A stretch of DNA of 64,000 bases from Bacillus sp. RO3 (GCF_012911895.1 NZ_JAAXCV010000033.1:1-64000); one strand, 5' to 3'. Shown: positions 9,270 to 17,933, counted from the stretch's first letter. The notes: generated by a model not told the origin, from the letters alone. Program-made: numbers and translations.

Positions 9270-9302
9270 AAAAAAATCTGCAGCAAAACCGCAGATTTTT
9301 TT
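9270..9302. terminator. Bidirectional terminator downstream of motB
   Basis: AAAAAATCTGC and GCAGATTTTTT form a stem flanked by A and T tracts. It can end motAB on the minus strand and any transcript through 9215 on the plus strand. Confidence 0.9.
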
Positions 9303-9306
9303 ATTC

Positions 9307-10095
9307 TTACTCTGAAACCCTTGGCAGAATCAATACTTCCACCCGGCGGTTTTGCCCCCGTCCTTCAGATGTGGAGTTTTCGGCAATCGGTTCGAATTCC
9401 CCGAATCCTTTTGCACTGAACCATTGTGGGTCAAGTTTCGGATTGTCCAGGATAATTTTCATGAAATTGACCGCCCGCATCACGCTAAGCTCCCAATTGG
9501 AGTCAAATTCCGCATTACTGATCGGGACATTGTCCGTATGTCCGCTGATGATGATATTTCGCGGGGGATTCATTTCAAGAAGGGCGGATAGTTCCTCAGC
9601 CACCCTCAAATCGCTGTCCTGGACGCTGGCAGATCCTGAATCGAATAATACGTTGTCCCGGATCGTCAGTAGCAGCCCCTCATCCGTAAGCTTCGTGACA
9701 AATTGAAGCTCTAAATGATTCGTTTCGATATATTGATTGATTTTCTCTTGAATTTCTTTTAACTCTTCCTGATCCTTCAGAAAAGCCTGTTTTTTCAACT
9801 CTTCTTCCGAAAGTTTCTTTTCTTTTTCCTCATTATCACTTGATGAGGCTGCCTGTTTACTTTCGTCACCGGATTGTTGTGGTGCTACCGGGCTTGGGAA
9901 TTCCATCATTCCCGTTCCTCCTGTGAAGATTTCACTGAATACCTGGGATAGCTCAGCGAATTTCTTAGCATCCACGGAGCTTGAAGCATAAAGGACGATA
10001 AACAGGGCCAGTAATAGAGTAAGCAGGTCCGCATAAGGAATCAGCCAGGACTCGTCTATATGCTCGTCATCATGTTTTTTCTTACGCCGCCTCAT
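9307..10095 (-). CDS. motB: Flagellar stator protein MotB
   Basis: A 262-residue protein. After a basic N-terminus a single membrane segment carries the conserved proton-channel Asp in YADLLTLLLALFIVLYAS. A low-complexity acidic linker follows, then an OmpA-like peptidoglycan-binding domain with SGHTDNVP and GQNRRVEV. This is the proton-type MotB of Bacillus rather than clearly MotS. The second ATG (10095) is chosen because GGGGG lies six bases upstream; the ATG at 10101 touches the ribosome site. It overlaps the 3' end of motA by 14 bases, so the two are coupled. Confidence 0.95.
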   Translation of the reverse strand: MRRRKKKHDDEHIDESWLIPYADLLTLLLALFIVLYASSSVDAKKFAELSQVFSEIFTGGTGMMEFPSPVAPQQSGDESKQAASSSDNEEKEKKLSEEELKKQAFLKDQEELKEIQEKINQYIETNHLELQFVTKLTDEGLLLTIRDNVLFDSGSASVQDSDLRVAEELSALLEMNPPRNIIISGHTDNVPISNAEFDSNWELSVMRAVNFMKIILDNPKLDPQWFSAKGFGEFEPIAENSTSEGRGQNRRVEVLILPRVSE

Positions 10096-10873
10096 CCTCA
10101 TCCCCCTTTAACAATTGTAATCGTTCACTTGCAGGCAGGTAGGAAGCAAGTTTCTGTTCAATCACACGGGGGGATTCACCCTCAATAATGGATAAAATCC
10201 CTTCCACCATCATCATCTTCAACTGTACTTCACGCTTTGATTTACGCTTCAGCTTATTGGCGAAAGGATGCCAAAGAACATATCCCGTGAAAATCCCCAG
10301 GAGCGTTGCAACAAAAGCCGCAGAAATGGCATGTCCAAGTTCATCGGTATTGTCCATATGACCTAATGCAGCAATCAGTCCAATCACGGCTCCAAGTACG
10401 CCCAAAGTCGGAGCATAGGTACCTGCCTGTGTGAAAATCAGTGCTCCTGCACCATGCCGTTCTTCCATGGCATCAATCTCTTCATGGAGCACATCCCTTA
10501 TATAATCAGCGCTCTGTCCATCCACGGCTAAGGAAAGTCCGTCCCTTAAAAAAGGGTCATCAACTTCATGGGTTTTCGCTTCAAGGGCGAGGAGGCCTTC
10601 TTTACGGGCAAGATCTGCCACCTGTGAAAAGAATTTAATCGTTTCTTTCGGGTCCTGCAGTTTCTGCTCTTTAAAGAGTATCCCGAATAACTTCGGTACT
10701 TTTTTGATTTCATTGGTTGGGAATGCGATGGTCACTGCGGCCACCGTACCCAGTACAATAATCAGTAACGCTGCGGGGTTCACGAGTGCTACAGGGCTTA
10801 CTCCCTTAAACACCATCCCCACTCCAACCGCTACCAATCCTAACATGACTCCTATTAAAGACGTCTTATCCAT
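10082..10873 (-). CDS. motA: Flagellar stator protein MotA
   Basis: A 263-residue protein opening with DKTSLIGVMLGLVAVGVGM, almost as in B. subtilis MotA. Four membrane segments are visible: two near the N-terminus and two around 150-200, with the cytoplasmic loop rich in charged residues that contact FliG. With MotB it forms the stator that couples ion flow to flagellar rotation. The site AAGGTGGAG precedes the ATG. A sigma-D-like promoter lies upstream. Confidence 0.96.
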   Translation of the reverse strand: MDKTSLIGVMLGLVAVGVGMVFKGVSPVALVNPAALLIIVLGTVAAVTIAFPTNEIKKVPKLFGILFKEQKLQDPKETIKFFSQVADLARKEGLLALEAKTHEVDDPFLRDGLSLAVDGQSADYIRDVLHEEIDAMEERHGAGALIFTQAGTYAPTLGVLGAVIGLIAALGHMDNTDELGHAISAAFVATLLGIFTGYVLWHPFANKLKRKSKREVQLKMMMVEGILSIIEGESPRVIEQKLASYLPASERLQLLKGDEDEAA

Positions 10874-10910
10874 CTGATCGCTCCACCTTACTCTTTGTAG
10901 TCTACTACTA

Positions 10911-10937
10911 GTATCGGATGGAACTTCTAATTATTGA
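10911..10937 (-). promoter_or_regulatory. Sigma-D-like promoter of motAB
   Basis: On the minus strand TCAA (10937-10934) is followed after 15 bases by TCCGATAC (10918-10911). The B. subtilis sigma-D consensus is TAAA-N15-GCCGATAT. Confidence 0.6.
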
Positions 10938-10973
10938 GGTGCATCTTTTTTTGTAATTTTCTCAAAAATTACA

Positions 10974-11012
10974 TTATACCGGTATAAAAGATCCTCCGAC
11001 TTATGTCGATAT
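10974..11012 (+). promoter_or_regulatory. Sigma-D-like promoter of the chemoreceptor gene with overlapping palindrome
   Basis: TAAA (10985-10988), 16 bases, then GTCGATAT (11005-11012) fits a sigma-D promoter. A perfect 14-bp palindrome TTATACCGGTATAA (10974-10987) overlaps its -35 and could be an operator. Confidence 0.6.
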
Positions 11013-11053
11013 ATGTATTATACAGGTGTCACTATTAAAAGGAGAGAAAAGTC

Positions 11054-12535
11054 ATGACCCCAGAACAATTGAAAGAAATCGATAGTAAACGAAAGAACCT
11101 GCTGCTTCTGGTCACCTATTCGATCAGCCTTATTGCAGCCCTCGTCTATTCCATCATGAATGACTCAGGAAGCATAGCCGTAACCGTTTTTGCTTCCCAG
11201 ATCATCCTACTGTCAGGATATTTTGTGGTTCTGCAGCTGATCTTAAAAAAACCACATTCCTTTGTCTATTACAGCATTCCTACGGTTTATGCCATCATCG
11301 GCATTTGGTTGTTTTTAGAAGGATCCAATCCTACAGAATTAGTCATCTTATTATTCTTAGCTGTCATCAGCGCGATTCACTTCAATCCGTTGATTTTTGG
11401 AATCGGTTACATATCCGGACTTATTTTATTTATTCTGAATGGAACACTGGCACCTGAAAACGATCCTGTCTTTACAGAATTGTTTATCCCCGGCTTGCTG
11501 GTCTATCTTCTGTTGGGGACGGTCCTTGGGGTGGTTATCCAGCTGAACCGCTCTCAATTCAAGCAGCTTCAGGAATTCATCAGGATGACAGAAAGTGAGA
11601 GCATGAAAAAAGAAGAACAACGTAACGTTCTGCAAAGAGAATTATCCACCATCTCATCAAGCATCCACCAAATCAACGATCAGATCCAGACTCATCTTGT
11701 CTCACATGATGAAATGAGGACGGCGGTGAATGAGATATCGGCGGGCAGCGTTACACAGAGCGATCAGATTAATAACATTGCCGGGGTTTCAGAGAAGACC
11801 ATGAGTAAGATGGAAGAGGTTTCCGAGCTTTCGCATACCCTTACGGTCCACTCCACACAAGCGAATTCCATCGCTGTTTCAGGAAGCGAACGTGTCAGTG
11901 AACTGCAGGAAAGCATGATCGAACTGAAGAACATCATTGAAGGACTTCGTCACACCTTCAGTGAATTGACAAGTAAAATAGAAGAAACCAATTCGTTTAT
12001 AGGCAGCATTCAGGACATTACGGATCAAACCAATCTACTGGCTTTGAATGCTTCCATTGAAGCCGCAAGGGCGGGAGAAGCCGGTCGTGGCTTCAGTATT
12101 GTGGCAGATGAAATTCGCAAGCTTGCAGAGATAACACGTAATACAGCAGCCCGTATCAACGACAATCTTTCATCGGTTAATTCAGTGAACTCCTCTGCTG
12201 TTGAGATCATGAATTTAAGTTCGGAGAAATTGAATGAAAATGTGGGGGCTACCGGCGAGGTGACAGAATATTTCACCACCCTGCGTGAGAAGCTCGCCTC
12301 CTTGTCCAGCGAGTTCATGACCTTTACCTCTACAGCAGCTGAGGTAAAAGGACAGACAGAAGAGGCTGAGTTGTCAACGAAAGAATTAGCAGCTGTCATC
12401 CAGCAGACTTCTGCTGGCCTCGAGGAGATCAGCGCAACGATCGAAACCCTTCATGGGGACAACCAAACCATTGCGCAATATGTCCAGGATACGGCCGACA
12501 GTGCCATGCGAATTCAGCGAAGTGTGGAGTCCTAA
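11054..12535 (+). CDS. Methyl-accepting chemotaxis protein with multi-pass N-terminus
   Basis: A 493-residue chemoreceptor. The first 165 residues are about six hydrophobic segments with short loops, so there is no large extracellular ligand domain and no clear HAMP. The C-terminal signalling domain is a long coiled coil whose hairpin tip reads [20 protein letters not shown]. Such receptors may sense membrane state or small permeant ligands; this is inference. AAAAGGAG precedes the ATG. It is divergent from motAB and both have sigma-D-like promoters, consistent with the motility regulon. Confidence 0.9.
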   Translation: MTPEQLKEIDSKRKNLLLLVTYSISLIAALVYSIMNDSGSIAVTVFASQIILLSGYFVVLQLILKKPHSFVYYSIPTVYAIIGIWLFLEGSNPTELVILLFLAVISAIHFNPLIFGIGYISGLILFILNGTLAPENDPVFTELFIPGLLVYLLLGTVLGVVIQLNRSQFKQLQEFIRMTESESMKKEEQRNVLQRELSTISSSIHQINDQIQTHLVSHDEMRTAVNEISAGSVTQSDQINNIAGVSEKTMSKMEEVSELSHTLTVHSTQANSIAVSGSERVSELQESMIELKNIIEGLRHTFSELTSKIEETNSFIGSIQDITDQTNLLALNASIEAARAGEAGRGFSIVADEIRKLAEITRNTAARINDNLSSVNSVNSSAVEIMNLSSEKLNENVGATGEVTEYFTTLREKLASLSSEFMTFTSTAAEVKGQTEEAELSTKELAAVIQQTSAGLEEISATIETLHGDNQTIAQYVQDTADSAMRIQRSVES

Positions 12536-12584
12536 AATATGATACACTAATAGCATCATATGTGTACTAAAGGATGTGGCATTT

Positions 12585-12767
12585 TTGAAACGAATCATCA
12601 TGATGATCCCCATCATGTTTATCGTAGCTGTAGTAGCGAACTGGATGCTTGAGAAAGGATATTCCGAGATCCCTTCCGATGCCAAGACCTTGATCATCAT
12701 TGGGGCGGCACTCTTATCCGGAGCGGTTTCCTTCTTCTTGTTTAAAGATGAACGAGGAAATGAATAA
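12585..12767 (+). CDS. Small two-segment membrane protein
   Basis: A 60-residue hypothetical protein with two hydrophobic stretches (about 4-20 and 37-53) and a charged tail. The TTG at 12585 has AAAGGA ten bases upstream; a GTG at 12576 is too close to that site. It lies 49 bp after the chemoreceptor and may be cotranscribed. I do not recognise the family. Confidence 0.6.
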   Translation: MKRIIMMIPIMFIVAVVANWMLEKGYSEIPSDAKTLIIIGAALLSGAVSFFLFKDERGNE

Positions 12768-12789
12768 AGAAGAGGCTCAGGGACAAAGA

Positions 12790-12842
12790 AAAATCCGAAC
12801 GATCATATTCGAAAATTCAAGTTTCGGATTCGTTCGGATTTT
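12790..12842 (+). terminator. Intrinsic terminator, 13-bp stem
   Basis: AAAATCCGAACGA pairs exactly with TCGTTCGGATTTT; the loop is about 27 bases and T-rich sequence follows. Confidence 0.8.
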
Positions 12843-12882
12843 GATTTTTGTAGGGCAGTCTTCATGTTTTCACCATTTTTCA

Positions 12883-13013
12883 ACTGTTGATTGAGGTGCA
12901 GGACGTAGACTTTTTGGGAAAAAGTGTGTTAGGCAAAGCTCACAGGAGCTTTAGGGACGAGGAGGCTCACCAACCGGACGGCAAGCGAGGCCTTGCACGG
13001 AAATCAACAGCAG
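12883..13013. repeat. Degenerate copy of a Bacillaceae intergenic repeat
   Basis: An outer inverted repeat (ACTGTTGATT near the left end, AAATCAACAGCAGT at the right) encloses GACGAGGAGGCTCACC and GCAAGCGAGG. I recall this arrangement from a large family of roughly 130-bp intergenic repeats in Bacillus and relatives that begin and end with GTTGATT/AATCAAC. This copy looks decayed. Nothing else is seen between 12843 and 13075. Confidence 0.5.
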
Positions 13014-13075
13014 TGGAACAAGAGAGCCTAATCAATTGGTGTACCAGTTAGTATGTGTCTTTACTATACATTCAA

Positions 13076-13453
13076 TTATTTCAGGAGTTTATTTTCTATT
13101 TTGTGCCCGTAATTTTTAAATAAAGAACTATTCGTATTGATCCTTTTCTTTGAAAGCATGGCATTGTATTTCAACATTCTTTCATTCAAGTTTCGCTGCA
13201 GCTCCTGTTTCTCCAAGTCATCCTCACATACACGTATCAAATCTTCAATGCGCATCATTTCGTTTTTTATATTCATTTCTTCCGTGGTGAAGCCTGCGTT
13301 CTTCATCATCCGATGGGCCATCTTCAACTCCTGGGGAATCCCTGCATCATCATCTAAATTCAGCGGTTTACCAAAGCCCGGCAGCTCCTTGAATTCTCCA
13401 TCCTCGTATGCCTTCTTTATTCGTTGCTCGGACATGATCATCGAAAAATCCAT
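13076..13453 (-). CDS. DUF1992 (DnaJC28-like conserved domain) protein
   Basis: A 125-residue hydrophilic protein. Its N-terminus has the DUF1992 pattern, with IKKAYEDGEFKELPGFGKPL followed by LDDD and PQELKMAHRMMKNAGF. Relatives occur in E. coli (YhdN) and in eukaryotic DNAJC28, but without a J domain here. Function is not established. The ATG follows GGAGGGGG. It appears to be a single-gene unit. Confidence 0.8.
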   Translation of the reverse strand: MDFSMIMSEQRIKKAYEDGEFKELPGFGKPLNLDDDAGIPQELKMAHRMMKNAGFTTEEMNIKNEMMRIEDLIRVCEDDLEKQELQRNLNERMLKYNAMLSKKRINTNSSLFKNYGHKIENKLLK

Positions 13454-13650
13454 ATTACCCCCTCCTACTGATCAGTGGATGCGACTTTTCATTGACGCAT
13501 CGATCACTTCCCACTTGTTACCAACAGTATATCCGAATCTACATAAGGCTGAACGGGACAGTTTCGTTTATTTTTTGACAATTCCACTTCACATATTTTT
13601 ATTTGAGCTGGAAAAACTATCTGTATCACGGATGAAAAGGAGTGGCTCAC

Positions 13651-13821
13651 ATGGCACGTGGAAAATCGTTCGATTCGAAGAAAAAGGGACACCCCGGTGA
13701 CTTTCCCAAGAACAGTGCACCATCAGGAAAACACTCAGAAGACCCAGCGGGAGATGAAGAATACATCGTCACCCAGGAAGCCTTTAAAAACCGGGTGGAC
13801 AAGGACGAACATCGTTTATAA
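13651..13821 (+). CDS. Small hydrophilic protein, 56 residues
   Basis: A short frame starting MARGKSFDSKKKGHPG and ending FKNRVDKDEHRL. AAAAGGAG lies eight bases before the ATG and a strong terminator follows the stop, so it has the form of a real gene. The N-terminus is basic and the C-terminus acidic, with no Cys, Trp or membrane segment. Composition resembles small spore-associated or stress proteins of Bacillus, but I do not recognise a family. Confidence 0.65.
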   Translation: MARGKSFDSKKKGHPGDFPKNSAPSGKHSEDPAGDEEYIVTQEAFKNRVDKDEHRL

Positions 13822-13862
13822 AAAGGAAAAAACGCCGGAAATTACTGGCGTTTTTTCCTTTT
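13821..13862. terminator. Bidirectional terminator between the small protein gene and hmp
   Basis: AAAAGGAAAAAACGCC pairs with GGCGTTTTTTCCTTTT, a 16-bp stem serving the convergent genes on both sides. Confidence 0.93.
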
Positions 13863-13863
13863 A

Positions 13864-15072
13864 TCAGATTGTCACTCTATCTGCTTTAGACAAATCCATC
13901 GCAGGACCAAAGAATTCAAAGTGAATCTTTTCTTCCTCGACACCTAGCTCCTTCAACGTTGTGATCACCGCTTTCATAAATGGGGCCGGTCCGCACACGT
14001 AACATTCGGTTTCTCTGTCTATATATTTTGAAAGGATTTCTTTATTTACATATCCTCTATGGTGAGCACCATCACTTGGATTTTCATAAATATAGCATGC
14101 TTCTCCGTTCAATAATCCTCCCATTAAAGCGTCGACCTCTCCTTTGAAAGCATGGACTCCTTCATGTTTGCTCGCATGAATAAAGGCTGTCGGGCGTTCC
14201 GGCTTCGTTTGAGCGACCATTTCAAGCATACTCATCATCGGTGTGATTCCCACACCCCCGCTAATGAAAGCAACCGGTGTTGTGTGATCCTCTAAATAGA
14301 AATCCCCGGCGGGAGCGCTGACGTCCATCTCACTTCCCACTTCCATCCTGTCATGTAGATAATTAGACACCTTCCCTTGAGGTGCATGGTCTGCTTCTCT
14401 TTTCACCGATATTCTATAGAGATTCTCCATAGGGGCGCTTGATAAACTGTACTGACGGATATGGGTGAACTCTTCACCTGGTATATTCACCCTGACCGAA
14501 ATATATTGTCCAGGCTTATAGGTCGGAACATTTGCGCCTTCTTTTGGCTGAAGATAGAAAGAGGTGATCACATCGCTTTCCACTACCTTCTTCGTTACGA
14601 TAAACGGCTTAAAGTCTCTGAACCCGGCGTTCTTATTTTCCGCTTCTTTATACATTTCTTCTTCTACATCGATGAATACACCTGCGATGACGCCATATGC
14701 TTCTCCCCACGCATCAATGATCTCCTCTGTCGCTGCCTCCCCAAGCACCTGTTGAATAGCTTGAAGCAAATGCTCCCCTACGATCGGGTAATGCTCTGGT
14801 TTAACGCCTAAACTTCTATGCTTGTGACCGATTTGTTTCACCACCGGCAGAATCGTCTCCAGTTTATCAATATTCTGGGCAGCTGCATAAACTGAATTGG
14901 CCAGTGCCGTTTGCTGTCTTCCCTTCTCCTGATTGGCATGATTGAAGATATTCAATAATTCAGGATGATTGGCAAACATATTTTTATAAAAAGTTGACGT
15001 AATTTCCGTACCTTTCACTTCTAATACAGGGGCAGTAGATTTCACGATTTCAATGGTTTTTTGAGAAAGCAA
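13864..15072 (-). CDS. hmp: Flavohemoprotein, nitric oxide dioxygenase
   Basis: A 402-residue cytoplasmic enzyme that turns NO and oxygen into nitrate using NAD(P)H. An N-terminal globin domain (1-140) has the proximal-His region IGHKHRSLGVKPEHYP. A FAD-binding beta barrel with RQYSLS and an NAD domain with GGVGITPM and CYVCGP follow. Length and order match B. subtilis Hmp. The start is a TTG at 15072, with AGAGGTG five bases upstream; the frame extends three codons further to a GTG that lies in that site. It is divergent from nsrR, and two NsrR-type operators lie in between. Confidence 0.96.
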   Translation of the reverse strand: MLSQKTIEIVKSTAPVLEVKGTEITSTFYKNMFANHPELLNIFNHANQEKGRQQTALANSVYAAAQNIDKLETILPVVKQIGHKHRSLGVKPEHYPIVGEHLLQAIQQVLGEAATEEIIDAWGEAYGVIAGVFIDVEEEMYKEAENKNAGFRDFKPFIVTKKVVESDVITSFYLQPKEGANVPTYKPGQYISVRVNIPGEEFTHIRQYSLSSAPMENLYRISVKREADHAPQGKVSNYLHDRMEVGSEMDVSAPAGDFYLEDHTTPVAFISGGVGITPMMSMLEMVAQTKPERPTAFIHASKHEGVHAFKGEVDALMGGLLNGEACYIYENPSDGAHHRGYVNKEILSKYIDRETECYVCGPAPFMKAVITTLKELGVEEEKIHFEFFGPAMDLSKADRVTI

Positions 15073-15085
15073 ATAAATCACCTCT

Positions 15086-15157
15086 AAAGATATATTTTAA
15101 ATACATCTTTATAGTACTCCTTATTTTTCCATAAAGCAATATACGAAATACATCTTT
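15086..15157 (-). promoter_or_regulatory. hmp promoter with two NsrR-type operators
   Basis: Two 25-bp sites, 15086-15110 and 15133-15157, share the frame AAAG-N17-CTTT around AT-rich ATRTATTT-like half-sites. The first is nearly a perfect dyad. A promoter with -35 TTGCTT and -10 TACTAT at 17-bp spacing lies on the minus strand: the distal site overlaps the -35, and the proximal site abuts the -10. The pattern agrees with NsrR sites at B. subtilis hmp. Confidence 0.8.
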
Positions 15158-15197
15158 AACAAAACAGCCACATTTAGACACAATCACATTTACTTCT

Positions 15198-15203
15198 GTA
15201 TAA
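15198..15203 (+). promoter_or_regulatory. nsrR -10 element
   Basis: A TATAAT hexamer lies 32 bases before the nsrR start with a weak -35 (TAGACA) 18 bases upstream. Confidence 0.55.
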
Positions 15204-15234
15204 TAAAACGTAACGTATCGGAAAGGTGAGATAA

Positions 15235-15690
15235 ATGAGACTAACTTTATACACTGATTATTCACTGAGAGTCTTGATCTTCCTGGCATCAAAACCAAAG
15301 ACCGAGCTCTCTAACATAAAAGAAATCGCTGACGCTTATCGTATTTCTAAGAATCACTTGATGAAAGTAACGTATGAACTGGGGAAAAAAGGTCTGATCG
15401 AAACCATTCGGGGAAGGAACGGGGGAATCAGGCTCGCACGCTCCCCTGCAGAGATCAATATCGGAAAACTCGTACGGACCACTGAAGAAGACTTCCACCT
15501 TGTAGAATGTTTTGATGCCCAAAATAACCAATGTGTCATCACTCCCGTCTGCGGTTTAAAGCATGTTCTCGGCAAAGCATTGAACGCCTATCTTTCTGTC
15601 CTTGACGAGTACACTCTGGCTGATTTGATTCAAAACCCGATGGAATACCGGTTCTTATTTCAAGAGCGGCAGCAGGATGCGACAATGTAG
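15235..15690 (+). CDS. nsrR: Nitric-oxide-sensing repressor NsrR (Rrf2 family)
   Basis: A 151-residue Rrf2-type regulator. The N-terminal winged helix reads LYTDYSLRVLIFLA and ISKNHLMKV. The three Fe-S ligand cysteines are present in VECFD, NQCVI and VCGLKH, spaced as in B. subtilis NsrR. NO damage to the cluster releases repression of hmp. AAAGGTGAG precedes the ATG. Divergent placement from hmp with two operators supports direct control. Confidence 0.95.
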   Translation: MRLTLYTDYSLRVLIFLASKPKTELSNIKEIADAYRISKNHLMKVTYELGKKGLIETIRGRNGGIRLARSPAEINIGKLVRTTEEDFHLVECFDAQNNQCVITPVCGLKHVLGKALNAYLSVLDEYTLADLIQNPMEYRFLFQERQQDATM

Positions 15691-15699
15691 GAAGAGGCT

Positions 15700-15729
15700 C
15701 CACTCCATTTTGATGGGGTGGTTTTTTTT
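15700..15729 (+). terminator. Intrinsic terminator of nsrR
   Basis: CCACTCC and GGGGTGG form the stem (with G-U pairing), followed by eight T. Confidence 0.85.
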
Positions 15730-15796
15730 GTTTGGAATGGTGCCTGGCACGTCCCCCTTTCTGTCATCCGTCAACCATACGCCCCATTCCACCCAA

Positions 15797-15829
15797 AACA
15801 AAAAGCCTGTCATTCTATTGAAAACAGGC
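15797..15829 (-). terminator. Intrinsic terminator of the small CcoN/NorB-like gene
   Basis: On the minus strand GCCTGT pairs with ACAGGC, followed by TTTTTG. Confidence 0.75.
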
Positions 15830-15837
15830 CTTGTCCC

Positions 15838-16230
15838 TTACTTCTTACTCTCACTATATTTAAATGTCATGAACACAAACAGGAAAAAACTCAGTAATAA
15901 TGTGCTTCCTCCTGCAATATAGAAGACCATGGTGAAGCTTGCCGGCAGGTTGAATGGATTTAAGTTGTAAAACCACATTCCCAGTGTAAGGCCGAGTGAC
16001 CCGATTATCGCCGTCCATACATGTGCGAATGCGAGCTTAGAAGTTTTCGGCACTTGATAGGAACGATAATAGGAAGAATACGCAAACAAACTTAACCAGC
16101 CGACTACTAAAATATGAGCATGGATAGGCTTAAATGCATATGATCCGGCTCCTGCCATATGAGACCCTAGAAAGGCCCCGATAAACCCGTAGATGGCGGA
16201 CATCCTTAATAAAAGTACATTCCACGGCAC
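15838..16230 (-). CDS. Small four-TM protein resembling an oxidase/NO-reductase subunit I fragment
   Basis: A 130-residue protein with four membrane segments. The second begins KPIHAHILVVGWLSLFAYS, an HxH-and-Trp pattern seen in haem-copper oxidase, CcoN and NorB subunit I and in NnrS-like proteins. It is far too short to be a complete oxidase. Its place next to hmp-nsrR suggests a link to NO or haem, which is inference. The start is a GTG with a GGGGGAAGGA ribosome site. Confidence 0.6.
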   Translation of the reverse strand: MPWNVLLLRMSAIYGFIGAFLGSHMAGAGSYAFKPIHAHILVVGWLSLFAYSSYYRSYQVPKTSKLAFAHVWTAIIGSLGLTLGMWFYNLNPFNLPASFTMVFYIAGGSTLLLSFFLFVFMTFKYSESKK

Positions 16231-16448
16231 TGATCCTTCCCCCTTTTCATCTGATGTATTGCCTCAATTATTATAGTATAGTTTTCCTTCCTGATGCCAT
16301 CATTCTTGTGCGAATGACCAAGAACGTTCATATTATACTTTCCTCCCCGTCTGCATACCCTAGAAAGATGGGTGTAAACACTTGCAAACGGTGCCTGCAC
16401 TGATACAATAAGAATGTAATGGAACATTCTGAAAAAAGGAGAATACAT

Positions 16449-17681
16449 ATGACTAATTTCCAACAAAACCTTGAGAAATACGCAAGCCTCGCTGTAGAGG
16501 TGGGTGTCAATGTTCAAAAGGGCCAGACCCTTGTCATCAACACGTCCATCGATTCTGCGGAATTTGTTCGCCTGATAGTAAAAAAAGCCTATGAAGTAGG
16601 GGCAAAACACGTCTACGTGAACTGGAATGATGATGTCGTGAATCGTACGAAGTATGATCTTGCACCGGATGAAGCTTTCCTGGAGTTCCCTCAGTGGAAA
16701 GCAAGGGAAGTGGAAGAGCTTGCTGAAGGCGGCGCTGCATTCATGAGCATCGTATCTTCAAGTCCTGACCTCTTAAAAGGAGTAGATCCCGAACGCATCT
16801 CAAACTTCCAGAAAGTAGCAGGAAAAGCCATGTCCAAATACCGTCAGTTCATTCAATCGGACAAAGTGAGCTGGTGCGTACTGGCAGCACCATCTAAAGA
16901 CTGGGCTGCCAAAGTTTTCCCTGATGCTTCTGAAAAAGAGCAGGTGGACCTGTTATGGGATGCCATCTTCAAAGCGGTACGCGCTGACCAGGCAGATCCT
17001 GTTCAAGCATGGAAGGATCACGATGCAAACCTTCACGAAAAAGTTGAATACCTGAACGAAAAGAACTACCAGAAGCTTCATTACACTGCACCAGGGACGG
17101 ACCTTACCATCGAGCTTCCTAAAGGCCACCTATGGGTTGGAGCCGGCAGTGTGAACGAAGAAGGAACGACTTTCATGGCCAATATGCCAACGGAAGAAGT
17201 ATTCACTGTTCCTCTAAAAACAGGTGTAAACGGGAAGGTATCAAGCACGAAACCACTCAGCTACGGCGGTAACGTGATCGACAACTTCACCATCACGTTC
17301 GAGAACGGACGAATTGTGGACGTAAAGGCGGAAGAAGGCGAAGAAATCCTGAAGCGTCTTGTGGAAACAGATGAAGGCTCTCACTACCTGGGTGAAATCG
17401 CCCTGGTTCCTCATCAATCCCCGATTTCTCAGTCGAATGTGTTATTCTATAACACATTATTCGATGAGAACGCATCGAATCACCTGGCGATCGGAAATGC
17501 TTATGCATTCTGTATCGAAGGCGGCAAGAAAATGAGTGAAGAAGAGCTTGAGAAGAACGGCTTGAACAACAGTATCACCCATGTTGATTTCATGATCGGT
17601 TCAGACAAGATGAACATCGATGGAATCAAAGAAGACGGCTCGACTGAAGCAGTATTCCGCGATGGCGGTTGGGCGTTTTAA
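16449..17681 (+). CDS. ampS: Aminopeptidase, M29 family (AmpS)
   Basis: A 410-residue metallopeptidase of the thermophilic aminopeptidase family, equal in length to B. subtilis AmpS. Conserved C-terminal sequences include GSHYLGEIALVP, LFDENASNHLAIG and THVDFMIGS, which carry metal-binding Glu, His and Asp residues. It removes N-terminal residues from peptides in the cytoplasm. The ATG at 16449 has AAAAAGGAG; the frame extends ten codons upstream without support. Confidence 0.93.
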   Translation: MTNFQQNLEKYASLAVEVGVNVQKGQTLVINTSIDSAEFVRLIVKKAYEVGAKHVYVNWNDDVVNRTKYDLAPDEAFLEFPQWKAREVEELAEGGAAFMSIVSSSPDLLKGVDPERISNFQKVAGKAMSKYRQFIQSDKVSWCVLAAPSKDWAAKVFPDASEKEQVDLLWDAIFKAVRADQADPVQAWKDHDANLHEKVEYLNEKNYQKLHYTAPGTDLTIELPKGHLWVGAGSVNEEGTTFMANMPTEEVFTVPLKTGVNGKVSSTKPLSYGGNVIDNFTITFENGRIVDVKAEEGEEILKRLVETDEGSHYLGEIALVPHQSPISQSNVLFYNTLFDENASNHLAIGNAYAFCIEGGKKMSEEELEKNGLNNSITHVDFMIGSDKMNIDGIKEDGSTEAVFRDGGWAF

Positions 17682-17697
17682 GATTTAGCTTATTAGG

Positions 17698-17737
17698 ATC
17701 CCAGAAGGCGATTTAAATGTCTTTTGGGATTTTTTTA
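17698..17737 (+). terminator. Intrinsic terminator of ampS
   Basis: ATCCCAGAA pairs loosely with TTTTGGGAT, followed by seven T. Confidence 0.8.
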
Positions 17738-17933
17738 TGGGAATGAGAGAAATCGGTTGACTAGACTGAGTGCTCATTCGAATGTATGTAGCTCGGAAAA
17801 GACGCAAATATAAAAATTTCTGACTCATATAGTTAAAAAGAGAGATATGAACCAAAATAAAGACGCATAAAATGATCATTTGAGGCAAAAAACCTGAAGA
17901 AAGACTCACCCCTCATCATTTCCGAACCAAGTC

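Noticed and set aside
17685..17909. 74-codon reading frame with a hydrophobic stretch on the minus strand
   Set aside because: Its GTG start abuts a GAGGG with no spacing, the frame overlaps the ampS terminator, and composition looks non-coding.
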